This document shows positions 13,701-27,900 of a stretch of 64,000 bases of DNA, piece by piece (positions within the stretch are counted from its first letter, which is position 1; each line of letters opens with the position of its first letter). A program made the translations under genes and the position numbers. The stretch comes from Calliopsis andreniformis (lineage: Eukaryota > Arthropoda > Insecta > Hymenoptera > Andrenidae), in the NCBI RefSeq assembly GCF_051401765.1, contig NW_027480595.1, positions 496,001 through 560,000 on the forward strand. Reading direction: 5' to 3'. The notes under the pieces are model-generated. The model was not told where the DNA came from and searched no databases. It saw only the letters and a list, made by a program, of their open reading frames with translations.

Positions 13701-15791
13701 TGGGTATTGAGGTTTGAACATTGAGGATTGAGGATTGAGGATTGAGGAGTGAAGATTGAGGATTGAGGATTGAGGATTGAGGATCGAGGATTGAGGATTG
13801 AAGATTGAATATTGATGATTAAAGATTGAGGGTTGAGGATCGAGGGTTGTGGATTGAGGACGAGGACTGAGTGTTGAATATTGATGTCTGAGGTCTGAGG
13901 ATTGAGGATTGAGAATTGAGAATTGAGGATTGAGAATTGAAGATTGAGGATTGGGTATTGAGGATTGACGAATGAGGATTGAGGATTGCGGATTGAGGAT
14001 TGAGGATTGAGGATTCAAGATTGAGGATTGGGTATTGAGGATTGAAGAATGAGGATTGAGGATTGAGGATTGAGGATTGAGGATTGAAGATTGACGATCG
14101 AGGATTGAGAATTGAGGATTAAGTATTGAGGATTGAGGATTGAAGATTGAGTATTCAGGATTGAATGTTGAGGATTGTGGATTGAGGATTGAGGATTGAG
14201 GATTGAAAATTGAGGATTGGGGACTGAGTGTTAAGGGTTGAATGATGAGAATTGATGTTTGTGGATAGAGATTTGAAGATTCCAGATTGAGTATTGAGTA
14301 TTGAAAACTGTGAATTGATGATATTCTATTGAGGATTGAGGATTGACAACTGATTGTTGAGGACTGAGGGCTGAAGCTTGAGGATTCTGGATTGAGGATT
14401 CAGGATTGAGGTTTGAGGAGAGAAGACTGAGGGTTGAGAATTGAGGATTGAGAATTGAGGATTGAGGATTGAGGATTGAAGATTGAGGATTGGCTGTTGA
14501 GGATTGAACATTGAGGATTGAGGATTGAGGATTGAGGATTGAGGATTGAGGATTGAAGGTTGAATATTGATGAATGAAGATTGAGGATTGAGGATTGAGG
14601 TTCGAATATTGAGTATTGAGGATTGAAGATCGACTATTGAGGATTGCGAATTGAGGATTGAGGGTTGGGGATTGAGGATTGAAGATTGAGTATTGAGGAT
14701 TGAAGGTTGAGGATTGTGGAATGAAGATTGAGGATTGAGGCTTGAATATTGTGGATTGGGGACTGATTGTTGAGGGTTAAGTGATGAGAATTGATGTTTG
14801 TGGATAGAGATTTGAAGATTGCAGGTTGAGTATTGAGTATTGAAAACTGTGAAATCATGGTATTCTATTGAGGATTCAGGATGGACCACTGACTGTTGAA
14901 GGCTGAGGGCTGAAGATTGAGGATTCAGGATTGAGGATTCAGGATTGAGGTTTGAGGACTGGGGATTGATGATTGAGGATTGAGGATTGAGGATTGAGGA
15001 TTGAGGATTGAAGACTGAGGATCGGGTATTGATGATTGAACATTGAGGATTGAGGATTGAGGATTGAGGATTGAGAATTGAGAATTGAAGGCTGAATATT
15101 GATGAATGACGATTGAGGATTGAGGATTGAAGGTCGTGGATTGAGGACGAGGACTGAGGGTTGAGTATTGATACTTGAGGCCTGAGGATTGAGGATTGAG
15201 GATTGCGAATTGAGGATTGAGGATTTAAGATTGAGGATTGGGTATTGAGGATTGAAGATTGAGCATTGAGGATTGAGGACAGAGGATTGAGGATTGGAGA
15301 TTGAGTATTGAGGATTGAAGATTGACGATTGAGGATTGAGGATTGAGGATTGAGGATAGAGGATTGAGGATTGAGGATTGAAGATTGAGTATTGAGGATT
15401 GAAGATTGAGGATTGAGGATTGAGGATTCAGGAGTGAGGATTGAAGATTGAGTACTGAAGATTGAAGACTGAGGATTGAGGATTGAGGATTGAGGATTGA
15501 CGATTGAGGATTGAAGATTGAGTATTGAGGATTGAAGATTGAGGATTGAGGATTGAGGATTGAGGATTGAGGATTGAAGATTGAGTACTGAGGATTGAAG
15601 ATTAAGATTGAGGATTGAGGATTGAGGACTGCGGATTGAGGATTGAGGATTGAAGGTTCAGTATTGAGGATTGAAGATTGAGAATTGAGGATTGAGGATT
15701 GAACATTGAGGACTGAGTGTTGAGGGTTGAGTGATGAGAATTGATGTTTGTGGATAGAGATTTGAAGATTGCAGATTGAGTATTGAGTATT
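10738..15791 (+). repeat. 5-kb higher-order repeat, unit C (5,054 bp)
   Basis: Third unit. Anchors lie at 10738 (GAAGACTGTG again), 11172, 11885, 12989, 14303 and 14842, with spacings 434, 713, 1104, 1314, 539 and 950. The only large difference from unit B is the 713 interval in place of 643, exactly 70 bp or ten heptamers longer. The extra DNA lies near 11,514-11,598. Otherwise the order of variant heptamers follows unit B, with scattered single-base changes, for example at about 14,119 (AAGTATT for GAGTATT). Confidence 0.92.
11514..11598 (+). repeat. 70-bp (ten-heptamer) insertion private to unit C
   Basis: From GGAATGAGG to GAGGACTGGG is 54 bp in unit B (6497-6550) and 124 bp in unit C (11481-11604). 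The added 70 bp includes GAGTATT, GACGATT, a TTCAGG heptamer and a GGATGGAGG variant. These are not a simple copy of the neighbouring pure GAGGATT run, so transfer from elsewhere in the array (unequal exchange or conversion) is more likely than slippage. Exact edges cannot be placed in a repeat; the range is approximate. Confidence 0.8.
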
Positions 15792-15984
15792 GAAGACTGT
15801 GAATTGAGTATATTCTATTGAGGATTGAGGATTGACAACTGATTGTTGAGGACTGAGGGCTGAAGATTGTGGGTGCCGGATTGAGGATTCAGAATTGAAA
15901 TTTGAGGACTGAGCATTGAGGATTGAAGATTGAGTATTGAGGATTGAAGATTGACAAATGAGGATTGAGGATTGAGGATTGAGG
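15792..15984 (+). repeat. Truncated fourth copy of the 5-kb unit
   Basis: After the anchor at 15792 (GAAGACTGTG) the sequence follows the start of units B and C, including the rare GGGTGCCGG and TTGACAAATG variants. It leaves them at about 15,984, where a 6-bp ATGAGG monomer and GGGCTGAGG appear instead of GAGGACTGAGG. This marks the right end of the three-unit array and a recombination joint with the next block. Confidence 0.82.
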
Positions 15985-16320
15985 ATGAGGGCTGAGGGCT
16001 GAGGATTGAGGTTTGAGGACCGAGGACTGAGGATTGAGGATTGAGAATTGAGGATTGAGGATTGAGGGTTGAATTCTGAGGATTGGGTATTAAGGATTGC
16101 AGAATGAGGATTGAGGATTGAGGATTGAGGATTGAAGATTGAGAATTGAGGATTGAAGATTGACGATCGAGGATTGAGAATTGAGGATTGAGTATTGAGG
16201 ATTGAGGATTGAAGATTGAGTATTGAGGATTGAAGGTTGAGGATTGTGGATTGAGGATTGAGGATTGAGGATTGAAAATTGAGGACTGGGGACTGAATGT
16301 TGAGGGTTGAATGATGAGAA
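15985..16320 (+). repeat. Linker satellite between the 5-kb array and the next block
   Basis: Heptamer satellite with no gene. It opens with GATGAGGGCTGAGGGC and runs into GACCGAGGACTGAGG, resembling about 22,290-22,600 and 24,530-24,830. The resemblance is to blocks farther right rather than to the 5-kb unit on its left, which fits a junction at about 15,984. Confidence 0.7.
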
Positions 16321-19300
16321 TTGATGTTTGTGGATAGAGATTTGAAGATTGCAGATTGAGTATTGAGTATTGAAAACTGTGAATTGATGATATTCTATTG
16401 AGGATTGAGGATTGACAACTGATAGTTGAGGACTGAGGGCTGAAGCTTGAGGATTCAGGATTGAGGATTCAGGATTGAGGTTTGAGGAGAGAGGACTGAG
16501 GTTTGAGGATTGAGGATTGAGAATTGATGATTGAGGATTGAGGATTGAAGATTGAGGATTGGCAGTTGAGGATTGAACATTGAGGATTGAGGATTGAGGA
16601 TTGAGGATTGAGGATTGAAGGTTGAATATTGATGAATGAAGATTGAGGATTGAGGATCGAGGGTTGTGGACTGAGAACGAGGACTGAGGGTTGAGTGTTG
16701 ATGCCTGAGGTCTGAGGATTGAGGATTGAGGTTTGCGAACTGAGGATTGAGGATTGAGGATTGAAGAATGAGGATTGGGTATTGAGGATTGAAGAATGAG
16801 GATTGAAGAATGAGGATTGGGGATTGAGAATTGAGGATTGAGGATTGAATATTGAGTATTGAGGACTGAATATTGAGGATTGAGGATTGACGATTGAGGA
16901 TTGAGGATTGAGGATTGAAGATGGAGTATTGAGGATTGAAGATTGAGGATTGAGGATTGAGGATTGAGGGTTGAGGATTGAGGATTTAGGATTGAAGAAT
17001 GAGGATTGAGGATTGAGGATTGAGGATTGAGGGTTGTGGATTCAGGACGAGGACTGAGGGTTGAATATTTATGACTGATGTCTGAGGATTGAGGATTGAG
17101 AATTGAGAATTGAGGATTGAGGATTGAGGATTGAAGATTGAGGATTGGGTATTGAGGATTGAGGATTGAGGATTGAATAATTGAGGATAGGGTATTGAGG
17201 ATTGAAGAATGATGATTGAGGATTGAGGATTGAGGATTGAGGATTGAATATTGAGTATTGAGGATTGAAGATCGACTATTGAGGATTGCGAATTGAGGAT
17301 TGAGGGTTGGGGATTGAGGATTGAAGATTGAGTATTGAGGATTGAAGGTTGAGGATTGTGGATTGAGGATTGAGGGTTGAGGCTGGAATATTGAGGATTG
17401 GGGACTGAGTGTTGTGGGTTGAATGATGAGGATTGATGTTTGTGGATAGAGATTTGAAGATTGCAGGTTGAGTATTGAGTATTGAAAACTGTGAAATCAT
17501 GATATTCTATTGAGGATTGAGGATGGACCACTGATTGTTGAGGACTGAGGGCTGAAGATTGAGGATTCAGGATTGAGGATTCAGGATTGAGGTTTGAGGA
17601 CTGAGGATTGAGGATTGAGGATTGAGGATTGAGGATTGAGGATTGAGGATTGAAGACTGAGGATTGGGTATTGAGGTTTGAACATTGAGGATAGAGGATT
17701 GAGGTTTGAGGAGTGAAGATTGAGGATTGAGGATTGAGGATTGAGGATCGAGGATTGAGGGTTGAAGATTGAATATTGATGATTAAAGATTGAGGGTTGA
17801 GGATTGAGGGTTGTGGATTGAGGACGAGGACTGAGTGTTGAATATTGATGTCTGAGGTCTGAGGATTGAGGATTGAGAATTGAGAATTGACGATTGAGGA
17901 TTGAAGATTGAGGATTGGGTATTGAGGATTGACGAATGAGGATTGAGGATTGCGGATTGAGGATTGAAGATTGAGTATTGAGGGTTGAAGGTTGAGGATT
18001 GAGGATTGAGGATTGAGGATTGGGGATTGAGGATTGCGAATTGAAGTTTCAGTATTGAGGATTGAAGATTCAGAATTGAGGATGAGGATTGAACATTGAA
18101 TACTGAGTGTTGAGGGTTGAGTGATGAGAATTTATGTTTCTGGATAGAGATTTGAAGATTGCAGATTGAGTATTGAGTATTGAAAACTGTGAATTGAGGA
18201 TATTCTATTGAGGATTGAGGATTGACAACTGAATGTTGAGGACTGAGGGCTGAAGATTGAGGATTCAGGATTGAGGATTCAGAAATGAGGTTTGAGGACT
18301 GAGGATTGAGGATTGAAGGTTGAGTATTGAGGATTGAAGGTTGAGGATTGAGGATTGAGGATTGAGGATTGAGGATGAGGGCTGAGGGTTGAGGATTGAG
18401 GTTTGAGGACTAAGGACGGAGGATTGAGGATTGAGAATTGAGGATTGAGGATTGAGGATTGAAGATTGAGGATTGGGTATTGAGGATCGAAGAGTGAGGA
18501 TTGAGGATTGAGGATTGAGGATTGAGGATTGAATATTGAGTATTGAGGATTGAAGATTCACTATTGAGGATTGCGAATTGAGGATTGAGGATTGAGGATT
18601 GGGAATTGAAGATTGAGTATTGAGGATTGAATGTTGAGGATTGTGGATTGAGATTTGGGGATTGAGGCTTGAATATTGAGGATTGGGGCTGAGTGTTGAG
18701 GGTTGAGTGATGAGAATTGATGTTTGTGGATAGAGATTTGAAGATTGCCGGTTGAGTATTGAGTATTGAAAACTGTGAATTCATGATATTCTATTGAGGA
18801 TTGAGGATTGACCACTGATTGTTGAGGACTGAGGGCTGAAGATTGAGGATTCAGGATTGAGGATTCAGGATTGAGGTTTGAGGACTGAGGATTGAGGATT
18901 GAGGATTGAGGATTGAGGATTGAGGATTGAAGACTGAGGATCGGGTATTGAGGATTGAACATTGAGGATTGAGGATTGAGGATTGAGTATTGAGGATTGA
19001 GAATTGAAGGTTGAATATTGATGAATGAAGATTGAGGATTGAGGATTGAAGGTCGTGGATTGAGGACGAGGACTGAGGGTTGAGTATTGATACTTGAGGC
19101 CTGAGGATTGAGGATTGAGGATTGCGAATTGAGGATTGAGGATTTAAGATTGAGGATTGGGTATTGAGGATTGAAGAATGAGGATTGAGGATTGAGGGCA
19201 GAGGATTGAGGATTGAAGATTGACGATTGAGGATTGAGGATTGAGGATTGAGGATTGAGGATTGAGGATTGAGGATTGAGGATTGAAGATTGAGTACTGA

Positions 19301-21372
19301 GGATTGAAGATTAAGAGTGAGGATTGAGGGTTGAGGACTGAGGATTGAGGATTCAGGATTGAAGGTTCAGTATTGAGGATTGAAGATTGAGAATTGAGGA
19401 TTGAGGGTTGAACATTGAGGACTGAGCGTTGAGGGTTGAGTGATGAGAATTGATGTTTGTGGATAGAGATTTGAAGATTGCAGATTGAGTATTGAGTATT
19501 GAAAACTGTGAATTGATGATATTCCATTGAGGATTGAGGATTGACAACTGATTGTTGAGCACTGAGGGCTGAAGCTTGAGGATTCAGGATTGAGGATTCA
19601 GGATTGATGTTTGAGGAGAGAGGACTGAGGTTTGAGGATTGAGGATTGAGATTTGATGATTGAGGATTGAGGATTGAGGATTGAGGATTGAGGATTGAGG
19701 ATTGAAGATTGAGTACTGAGGATTGAAGGTTAAGAGTGAGGATTGAGGGTTGAGGACTGAGGATTGAGGATTGAGGATTGAAGGTTCAGTATTGAGGATT
19801 GAAGATTGAGAATTTAGGATTGAGGTTTGACATTGAGGACTGAGTGTTGAGGGTTGAGTGATGAGAATTGATGTTTGTGGATAGAGATTTGAAGATTGCA
19901 GATTGAGTATTGAGTATTGAAAACTGTGAATTGGTGATATTCCATTGAGGATTGAGGATTGACAACTGATTGTTGAGGACTGAGGGCTGAAGCTTGAGGA
20001 TTCAGGATTGAGGATTCAGGATTGAGGTTTGAGGAGAGAGGACTGAGGTTTGAGGATTGAGGATTGAGAATTGATGATTGAGGATTGAGGATTGAAGATT
20101 GAGGATTGGCAGTTGAGAATTGAACATTGAGGATTGAGGATTGAGGATTGAGGATTGAGGATTGAAGGTTGAATATTGATGAATGAAGATTGAGGATTGA
20201 GGATTGAGGGTTGTGGATTGAGAACGAGGACTGAGGGTTGAGTGTTGATGCCTGAGGTCTGAGGATTGAGGATTGAGGATTGCGAACTGAGGATTGAGGA
20301 TTGAGGATTGAAGATTGAGGATTGGGTATTGAGGATTGAAGAATGAGGATTGAAGAATGAGGATTGGGGATTGAGAATTGAGGACTGAGGATTGAATATT
20401 GAGTATTGAGGATTGAATATTGAGGATTGAGGATTGAGGATTGAGGATTGAGGATTGAGGATTGAAGATGGAGTATTGAGGATTGAAGATTGAGGATTGA
20501 GGATTGAGGATTGAGGGTTGAGGATTGAGGACTTAGGATTTAAGAATGAGGATTGAGGATTGAGGATTGAGGATTGAAGAATGAGGATTGAGGTTTGAGG
20601 ATTGAGGATTGAGGGTTGTGGATTGAGGACGAGGACTGAGGGTTGAATATTTATGATTGATGTCTGAGGATTGAGGATTGAGAATTGAGAATTGAGGATT
20701 GAGGATTGAGGATTGAAGATTGAGCATTGGGTATTGAGGATTGAGGATTGAGGATTGAAGATTGAGGATAGGGTATTGAGGATTGAAGGATGATGATTGA
20801 GGATTGAGGATTGAGGATTGAGGATTGAGGATTGCGAACTGAGGATTGAGGATTGAGTATTGAAGATTGAGGATTGGGTATTGAGGACTGAAGAATGAGG
20901 ATTGAAGAATGAGGATTGGAGATTGAGAATTGAGGATTGAGGATTGAATATTGAGTATTGAGGATTGAATATTGAGGATTGAGGATTGAGGATTGAGGAT
21001 TGAGGATTGAGGATTGAAGATGGAGTATTGAGGATTGAAGATTGAGGATTGAGGATTGAGGATTGAGGGTTGAGGATTGAGGATTCAGGATTGAGGATTC
21101 AGGATTGAGGTTTGAGGACTGAGGATTGAGGATTGAGGATTGAGGATTGTGTATTGAGGATTGAGGATTGACAACTGAATGTTGAGGACTGAGGGCTGAA
21201 GATTGAGGATTCAGGATTGAGGATTCAGAATTGAGGTTTGAGGACTGAGGATTGAGGATTGAAGGTTGAGTATTGAGGATTGAAGGTTGAGGATTGAGGA
21301 TTGAGGATTGAGGATTGAGGATTGAGGATTGAGGATTGAAGACTGAGGATCGGGTATTGAGGATTGAACATT
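16320..21372 (+). repeat. Long-range duplicated block, copy 1 (about 5.05 kb)
   Basis: Anchors lie at 16372, 17484, 18182, 18768, 19501 and 19919 (spacings 1112, 698, 586, 733, 418). The same series reappears at 29114, 30226, 30924, 31503, 32445 and 32864 (1112, 698, 579, 942, 419), displaced by 12,742 bp at first and about 12,944 at the end. The displacement changes because the second copy has about 209 bp more near 32,030-32,230 and a 7-bp difference before 31,503. At 19,829 a private one-base deletion (TTTGAC for TTTGAAC) explains 418 against 419. The match ends at about 21,372, after the shared half-anchor near 21,146. Confidence 0.85.
20280..21080 (+). repeat. Internal 552-bp tandem duplication without an anchor
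   Basis: The rare string TTGCGAACTG occurs at 20280 and again at 20832, 552 bp apart, and both are followed by the same order of variants (GAAGAATGAGG twice, then a GGATTGGRG heptamer, then a GATGGAG monomer). The duplicated block at 33225 and 33777 shows the same 552-bp spacing, so this local duplication is older than the 12.7-13-kb one. It lies in the longest anchor-free interval of the window, 19,919-22,112. Confidence 0.75.
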
Positions 21373-24300
21373 GAGGATTGAGGATTGAGGATTGAGGATT
21401 GAGGATTCAGAATTGAAGGTTGAATATTCATGAATGAAGATTGAGGATTGAGGATTGAAGGTCGTGGATTGAGGACGAGGACTGAGGGTTGAGTATTGAT
21501 ACTTGAGGCCTGAGGATTGTGGATTGAGGATTGCGAATTGAGGATTGAGGGTTTAAGATTGAGGATTGGGTATTGAGTATTGAAGAATGAGAATTGAGGA
21601 TTGAGGGCAGAGGATTGAGGATTGAAGATTGACGATTGAGGATTGAGGATTGAGGATTGAGCGTTGAGGATTGAGGATTGAGGATTGAAGATTGAGTATT
21701 GAGGATTGAAGATTGAGGATTAAGGATTGAGGATTGAGGATTGAGGATTGAGGATTGAAGATTGAGTACTGAGGATTGAAGATTAAGATTGAGGATTGAG
21801 GATTGAGGATTGAGGATTGAGGATTGAGGATTGAAGATTGAGTATTGAGGATTGAAGATTGAGGATTGAGGATTGAGGATTGAGGATTGAGGATTGAAGA
21901 TTGAGTACTGAGGATTGAAGATTAAGAGTGAAGATTGAGGGCTGAGGACTGAGGATTGAGGATTGAGGATTGAAGGTTCAGTATTGAGGATTGAAGATTG
22001 AGAATTGAGGATTGAAAGTTGAACATTGAGGACTGAGTGTTGAGGGTTGAGTGATGAGAATTGATGTTTGTGGATAGAGATTTGAAGATTGCAGATTGAG
22101 TATTGTGTATTGAAAACTGTGAATTGAGTATATTCTATTGAGGATTGAGGATTGACAACCGGTTGTTGAGGACTGAGGGCTGAAGATTGAGGGTTCCGGT
22201 TTGAGGATTCAGAATTGAAATTTGAGGACTGAGCATTGAGGATTGAAGATTGAGTATTGAGGATTGAAGATTGAGAATTGAGGATTGAGGATTGAGGATT
22301 GAGGATGAGGGCTAAGGGTTGAGGATTGAGGTTTGAGGACTGAGGACTGAGGATTGAGGATTGAGAATTGAGGATTGAGGATTGAGGGTTGAAGATTGAG
22401 GATTGGGTATTGAGGATTGAAGAATGTGGATTGAGGATTGAGGATTGAGGATTGAGGATTGAAGATTGATTATTGAGGATTGAAGATTGACGATCGAGGA
22501 TTGAGCATTGAGGATTGAGCATTGAGGATTCAGGATTGAAGATTGAGTATTGAGGATTGAAGGTTGAGGATTGTGGATTGAGGATTGAGGATTGAGGATT
22601 GAATATTGAGGATTGGGGACTGAGTGTTGAGGGTTGAGTGATGAGCATTGATGCTTGTGGATAGAGATTTGAAGATTGCAGGTTGAGTATTGAGTATTGA
22701 AAACTGTGAAATCATGATATTCTATTGAGGATTGAGGATGGACCACTGATTGTTGAGGACTGAGGGCTGAAGATTGAGGATTCAGGATTGAGGATTCAGG
22801 ATTGAGGTTTGGGGACTGAGGATTGTGGATTGAGGATTGGGGATTGAGGATTGAGGATTGAGGATTGAGGATTGAGGATCGAGGATTGAGGATTGAAGAT
22901 TGAATATTGATGATTAAAGATTGAGGGTTGAGGATTGGGGGTTGTGGATTGAGGACGAGGACTGAGTGTAGAATATTGATGTCTGAGGTCTGAGGATTGA
23001 GGATTGAGAATTGAGAATTGAGGATTGAGGATTGAAGATTGAGGATTGGGTATTGAGGATTGACGAATGAAGATTGAGGATTTCGGATTGAGGATTGAAG
23101 ATTGAGTATTGAGGATTGAAGATTGAGGATTGAGGATTGAGGATTGAGGATTGGGGATTGAGGATTGCGAATTGAAGATTCAGTATTGAGGATTGAAGAT
23201 TGAGAATTGAGGATGAGGATTGAACATTGAGTACTGAGTGTTGAGGGTTGAGTGATGAGAATTTATGTTTCTGGATAGAGATTTGAAGATTGCAGATTGA
23301 GTATTGAGTATTGAAAACTGTGAATTGAGGATATTCTATTCAGGATTGAGTATTGACAACTGAATGTTGAGGACTGAGGGCTGAAGATTGAGGATTCAGG
23401 ATTGAGGATTCAGAATTGAGGTTTGAGGACTGTGGATTGAGGATTGAAGATTGAGTATTGAGGATTGAGGATTGAGGATTGAAGACTGAGGATCGGGTAT
23501 TGAGGATTGAACATTGTGGATTGAGGATTGAGGATTGAGGATTGAGGATTGAAGGTTGAATATTGATGAATGATGATTGAGGATTGAGGATTGAAGGTCG
23601 TGGATTGAGGACGAGGACTGAGGGTTGAGTATTGATACTTGAGGCCTGAGGATTGTGGATTGAGGATTGCGAATTGAGGATTGAGGATTTAAGATTGAGG
23701 ATTCGGTATTGAGGATTGAAGAATGAGGATTGAGGATTGAGGACAGAGGATTGAGGATTGAAGATTGGGTATTGAGGATTGAAGATTGACGATTGAGGAT
23801 TGAGGATTGAGGATTGAGGACTGTGGATTGAGGATTGAGGATTGAAGATTGAGTATTGAGGATTAAAGATTGAGGATTGAGGATTGATGATTGAGGATTG
23901 AAGATTAAGATTGAGGATTGAGGATTGAGGATTGAGGATTGAGGATTGAGGATTGAGGATTGAAGATTGAGTATTGAGGATTGAAGATTGAGGATTGAGG
24001 ATTGAGGATTGAGGATTGAGGATTGAAGATTGAGTACTGAGGATTGAAGACAAAGATTGAGGATTGAGGATTGAGGACTGAGGATGGAGGATTGAGGATT
24101 GAAGGTTCAGTATTGAGGATTGAAGATTGAGTATTCAGGATTGGGGATTCAACATTGAGGACTGAGTGTTGAGGGTTGAGTGATGAGAATTGATGTTTGT
24201 GGATAGAAATTTGAAGATTGTAGATTGAGTATTGAGTATTGAAAACTGTGAAATGAGTATATTCTATTGAGGATTGAGGACTGACAACTGATTGTTGAGG

Positions 24301-24900
24301 ACTGATGACTGAACGTTGAGGGTTCCGGATTGAGGATTCAGAATTGAAATTTGAGGACTGAGCATTGAGGATTGAAGATTGAGTATTGAGGATTGAAGAT
24401 TGAGGATTGAGGATTGAGGATTGAAGATTGAGTACTGAGGATTGAAGATTAAGATTGAGGATTGAGGATTCAGGATTAAGATTGAGGATTGAGGATTGAG
24501 GATTGAGGATTGAGGATTGAGGATTGAGGATGAGGGCTGAGGGTTGAGGATTGAGGTTTGAGGACTGAGGACTGAGGATTGAGGATTGAGAATTGAGGAT
24601 TGAGGATTGAGGGTTGAAGATTGAGGATTGGGTATTGAGGATTGAAGAATGTGGATTGAGGATTGAGGATTGAGGATTGAGGATTGAAGATTGATTATTG
24701 AGGATTGAAGATTGACGATCGAGGATTGAGCATTGAGGATTGAGTATTGAGGATTCAGGATTGAAGATTGAGTATTGAGGATTGAAGGTTGAGGATTGTG
24801 GATTGAGGATTGAGGATTGAGGATTGAATATTGAGGATTGGGGACTGAGTGTTGAGGGTTGAATGATGAGAATTGATGTTTATGGATAGAGATTTGAAGA
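21373..24900 (+). repeat. Mosaic satellite block
   Basis: Anchors lie at 22112, 22699, 23313 and 24241, with spacings not repeated as a set elsewhere. Pieces match other regions. About 22,860-23,420 resembles 62,340-62,940 (shared ATTGATGATTAAA-like variant, TTTCTGGATAGAG anchor form). About 22,290-22,700 resembles 24,530-24,840. The anchor at 22112 has a GTGTATT variant, and that at 24241 reads AAATGAG after the ACTGTG core. The block appears to be assembled from fragments of other units. No gene seen. Confidence 0.7.
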
Positions 24901-27900
24901 TTGCAGATTTAGTATTGAATATTGAAAACAGTGAATTGATGATATTCTATTGAGGATTGAGGATTGACAACTGATTGTTGAGGACTGAGGGCTGAAGGTT
25001 GAGGATTCAGTATTGAGGATTCAGGATTGAGGTTTTAGGAGAGAGGACTGAGGATTGAGGATTGGGGATTGAGAATTGAGGATTGAGGATTGAGGGTTGA
25101 AGATTGAGGATTGGCTGTTGAGGATTGAACATTGAGGATTGAGGAGTGAGGATTGAGGATTGAGGATTGAAGGCTGAATATTGATGCATGAGGATTGAGG
25201 ATTGAGGATTGAGGGTTGTGGATTGAGAACGAGGACTGGGGGTTGAATATTTATGATTGAGGTCTGAGGATTGAGGATTGAGGATTGAGAATTGAGGATT
25301 GAGGATTGAGGATTGAAGATTGAGGATTGGGTATTGAGGATTGAGGATTGAGGATTGAAGATTGAGGATAGGGTATGAGGATTGAAGAATGATGATTGAG
25401 GATTATGGATTGAGGATTGAGGATTGAATATTGATAATTGAGGATTGAAGATCGACTATTGAGGATTGCGAATTGAGGATTGAGTGTTGGGGATTGAGGA
25501 TTGAAGATTGAGTATTGCGGATTGACGGTTGAGGATTGTGGATTGAGGATTGAGGCTTGAATATTGAGGATTGGGGACTGAGTGTTGAGGGTTGAGTGAT
25601 GAGGATTGTTGTTTGTGGATAGAGATTTGAAGATTGCAGGTTGAGTATTGAGTATTGAAAACTGTGAAATCATGATATTCTATTGAGGATTGAGGATGGA
25701 CCACTGATTGTTGAGGACTGAGGGCTGAAGATTGAGGATTCAGGAATGAGGATTCAGGATTGAGGTCTGAGGACTGAGGATTGAGGATTGAGAATTGAGG
25801 ATTGAGGATTGAGGATTGAGGATTGAGGATTGAAGATTGAGTATTGAGGATTGAAGGTTGAGTATTGTTGATTGAGGATTGAGGGTTGAGGCTTGAATAT
25901 TGAGGATTGGGGACTGAGTGTTGAGGGTTGAATGATGAGAATTGATGTCTGTGGATGGAGATTTGAAGATTGCAGATTGAGTATTGAGTATTGAAAACTG
26001 TGAATTGATGATATTCTATTGAGGATTGAGGATTGACATCTGATTGCTGAGGACTGAGTGCTGAAGCTTGAGGATTCAGGATTGAGGATTCAGGATTGAG
26101 GTTTGAGGAGAGAGGACTGAGGATTGAGGATTGAGGATTGAGAATTGAGGATTGAGGATTGAGGATTGAAGATTGAGGATTGAGGATGAGGGCTGAGGGT
26201 TGAGGATTGAGGTTTGCGGACTGAGGACTGAGGATTGAGGATTGAGAATTGAGGATGAGGATTGAACATTGAGTACTGAGTGTTGAGGGTTGAGTGATGA
26301 GAATTTACGTTTCTGGATAGAGATTTGAAGATTGCAGATTGAGTATTGAGTATTGAAAACTGTGAATTCAGGATATTCTATTGAGGATTGAGGATTGACA
26401 ACTGAATGTTGAGGACTGAGGGCTGAAGATTGAGGATTCAGGATTGAGGATTCAGAATTGAGGTTTGAGGACTGAGAATAGAGGATTGAAGATTGAGTAT
26501 TGAGGATTGAAGATTGAGGATTGAGGATTGAGGATTGAGGATCGAGGATGAGGGCTGAGTGTTGAGGATTGAGGTCTGAGGACTAAGGACGGAGGATTGA
26601 GGATTGAGAATTGAGGATTGAGGATTGAGGATTGAAGATTGAGGATTGGGTATTGAAGATCGAAGAAAGAGGATTGAGGATTGAGGATTGAGGATTGAGG
26701 ATTGAGGATTGAATATTGAGTATTGAGGATTGAAGATTGACTATTGAGGATTGCGAATTCAGGATTGAGGATTGAGGATTGAGGATTGAAGATTGAGTAT
26801 TGAGGATTGAAGGTTGAGTATTGTTGATTGAGGATTGAGGGTTGAGGCTGGAATATTGAGGATTGGAGCTTGAATATTGAGGATTGGGGACTGAGTGTTG
26901 AGGGTTGAGTGATGAGAATTGATGTTTGTGGATAGAGATCTGAAGATTGCAGGTTGAGTATTGAGTATTGAAAATTGTGAATTCATGATATTCTATTGAG
27001 GATAGAGGATTGACCACTGATTGTTGAGGACTGAGGGCTGAAGATTGAGGATTCAGGATTGAGGATTCAGGATTGAGGTTTGAGGACTGAGGGTTGAGGA
27101 TTGAGGATTGAGGATTGAGAATTGAGGATTGAGGATTGAAGACTGAGGATCGGGTATTGAGGATTGAACATTGAGGATTGAGGATTGAGGATTGAGGATT
27201 GAGGATTGAGGATTGAGGATTGAAGGTTGAATATTGATGAATGAAGATTGAGGATAGAGGATTGAAGGTCGTGGATTGAGGACGAGGACTGAGGGTCGAG
27301 TGTTGATACTTGAGGCCTGAGGATTGAGGATTGAGGATTGCGAATTGAGGATTGAGGATTTAAGATTGAGGATTGGGTATTGAGGATTGAAGAATGAGGA
27401 TTGAGGATTGAGGACAGAGGATTGAGGATTGAGGATTGAGGATTGAGGATTGAGGATTGAGGATTGAGGATTGAAGATTGAGTATTGAGGATTGAAGATT
27501 GAGGATTGAGGATTGAGGATTGAGGATTGAGGATTGAAGATTGAGGATTGGGGACTGAGTGTTGAGGGTTGAGGATTGAAGATTGAGTACTGAGGATTGA
27601 AGATTAAGAGTGATTATTGAGGGTTGAGGACTGAGGATTGAGGATTGAGGATTGAACGTTCAGTATTGAGGATTGAAGATTGAGAATTGAGGATTGAGCA
27701 TTGAAGGTTGAGTATTGAGGATTGAAGGTTGAGGATTGTGGATTGAGGATTGAGGATTGAGCATTGAATATTGAGGATTGGGGACTGAGTGTTGAGGGTT
27801 GAATGATGAGAATTGATGTTTGTGGATGGAGATTTGAAGATTGCAGATTGAGTATTGAGTATTGAAAACTGTGAATTGATGATATTCTATTGAGGATTGA

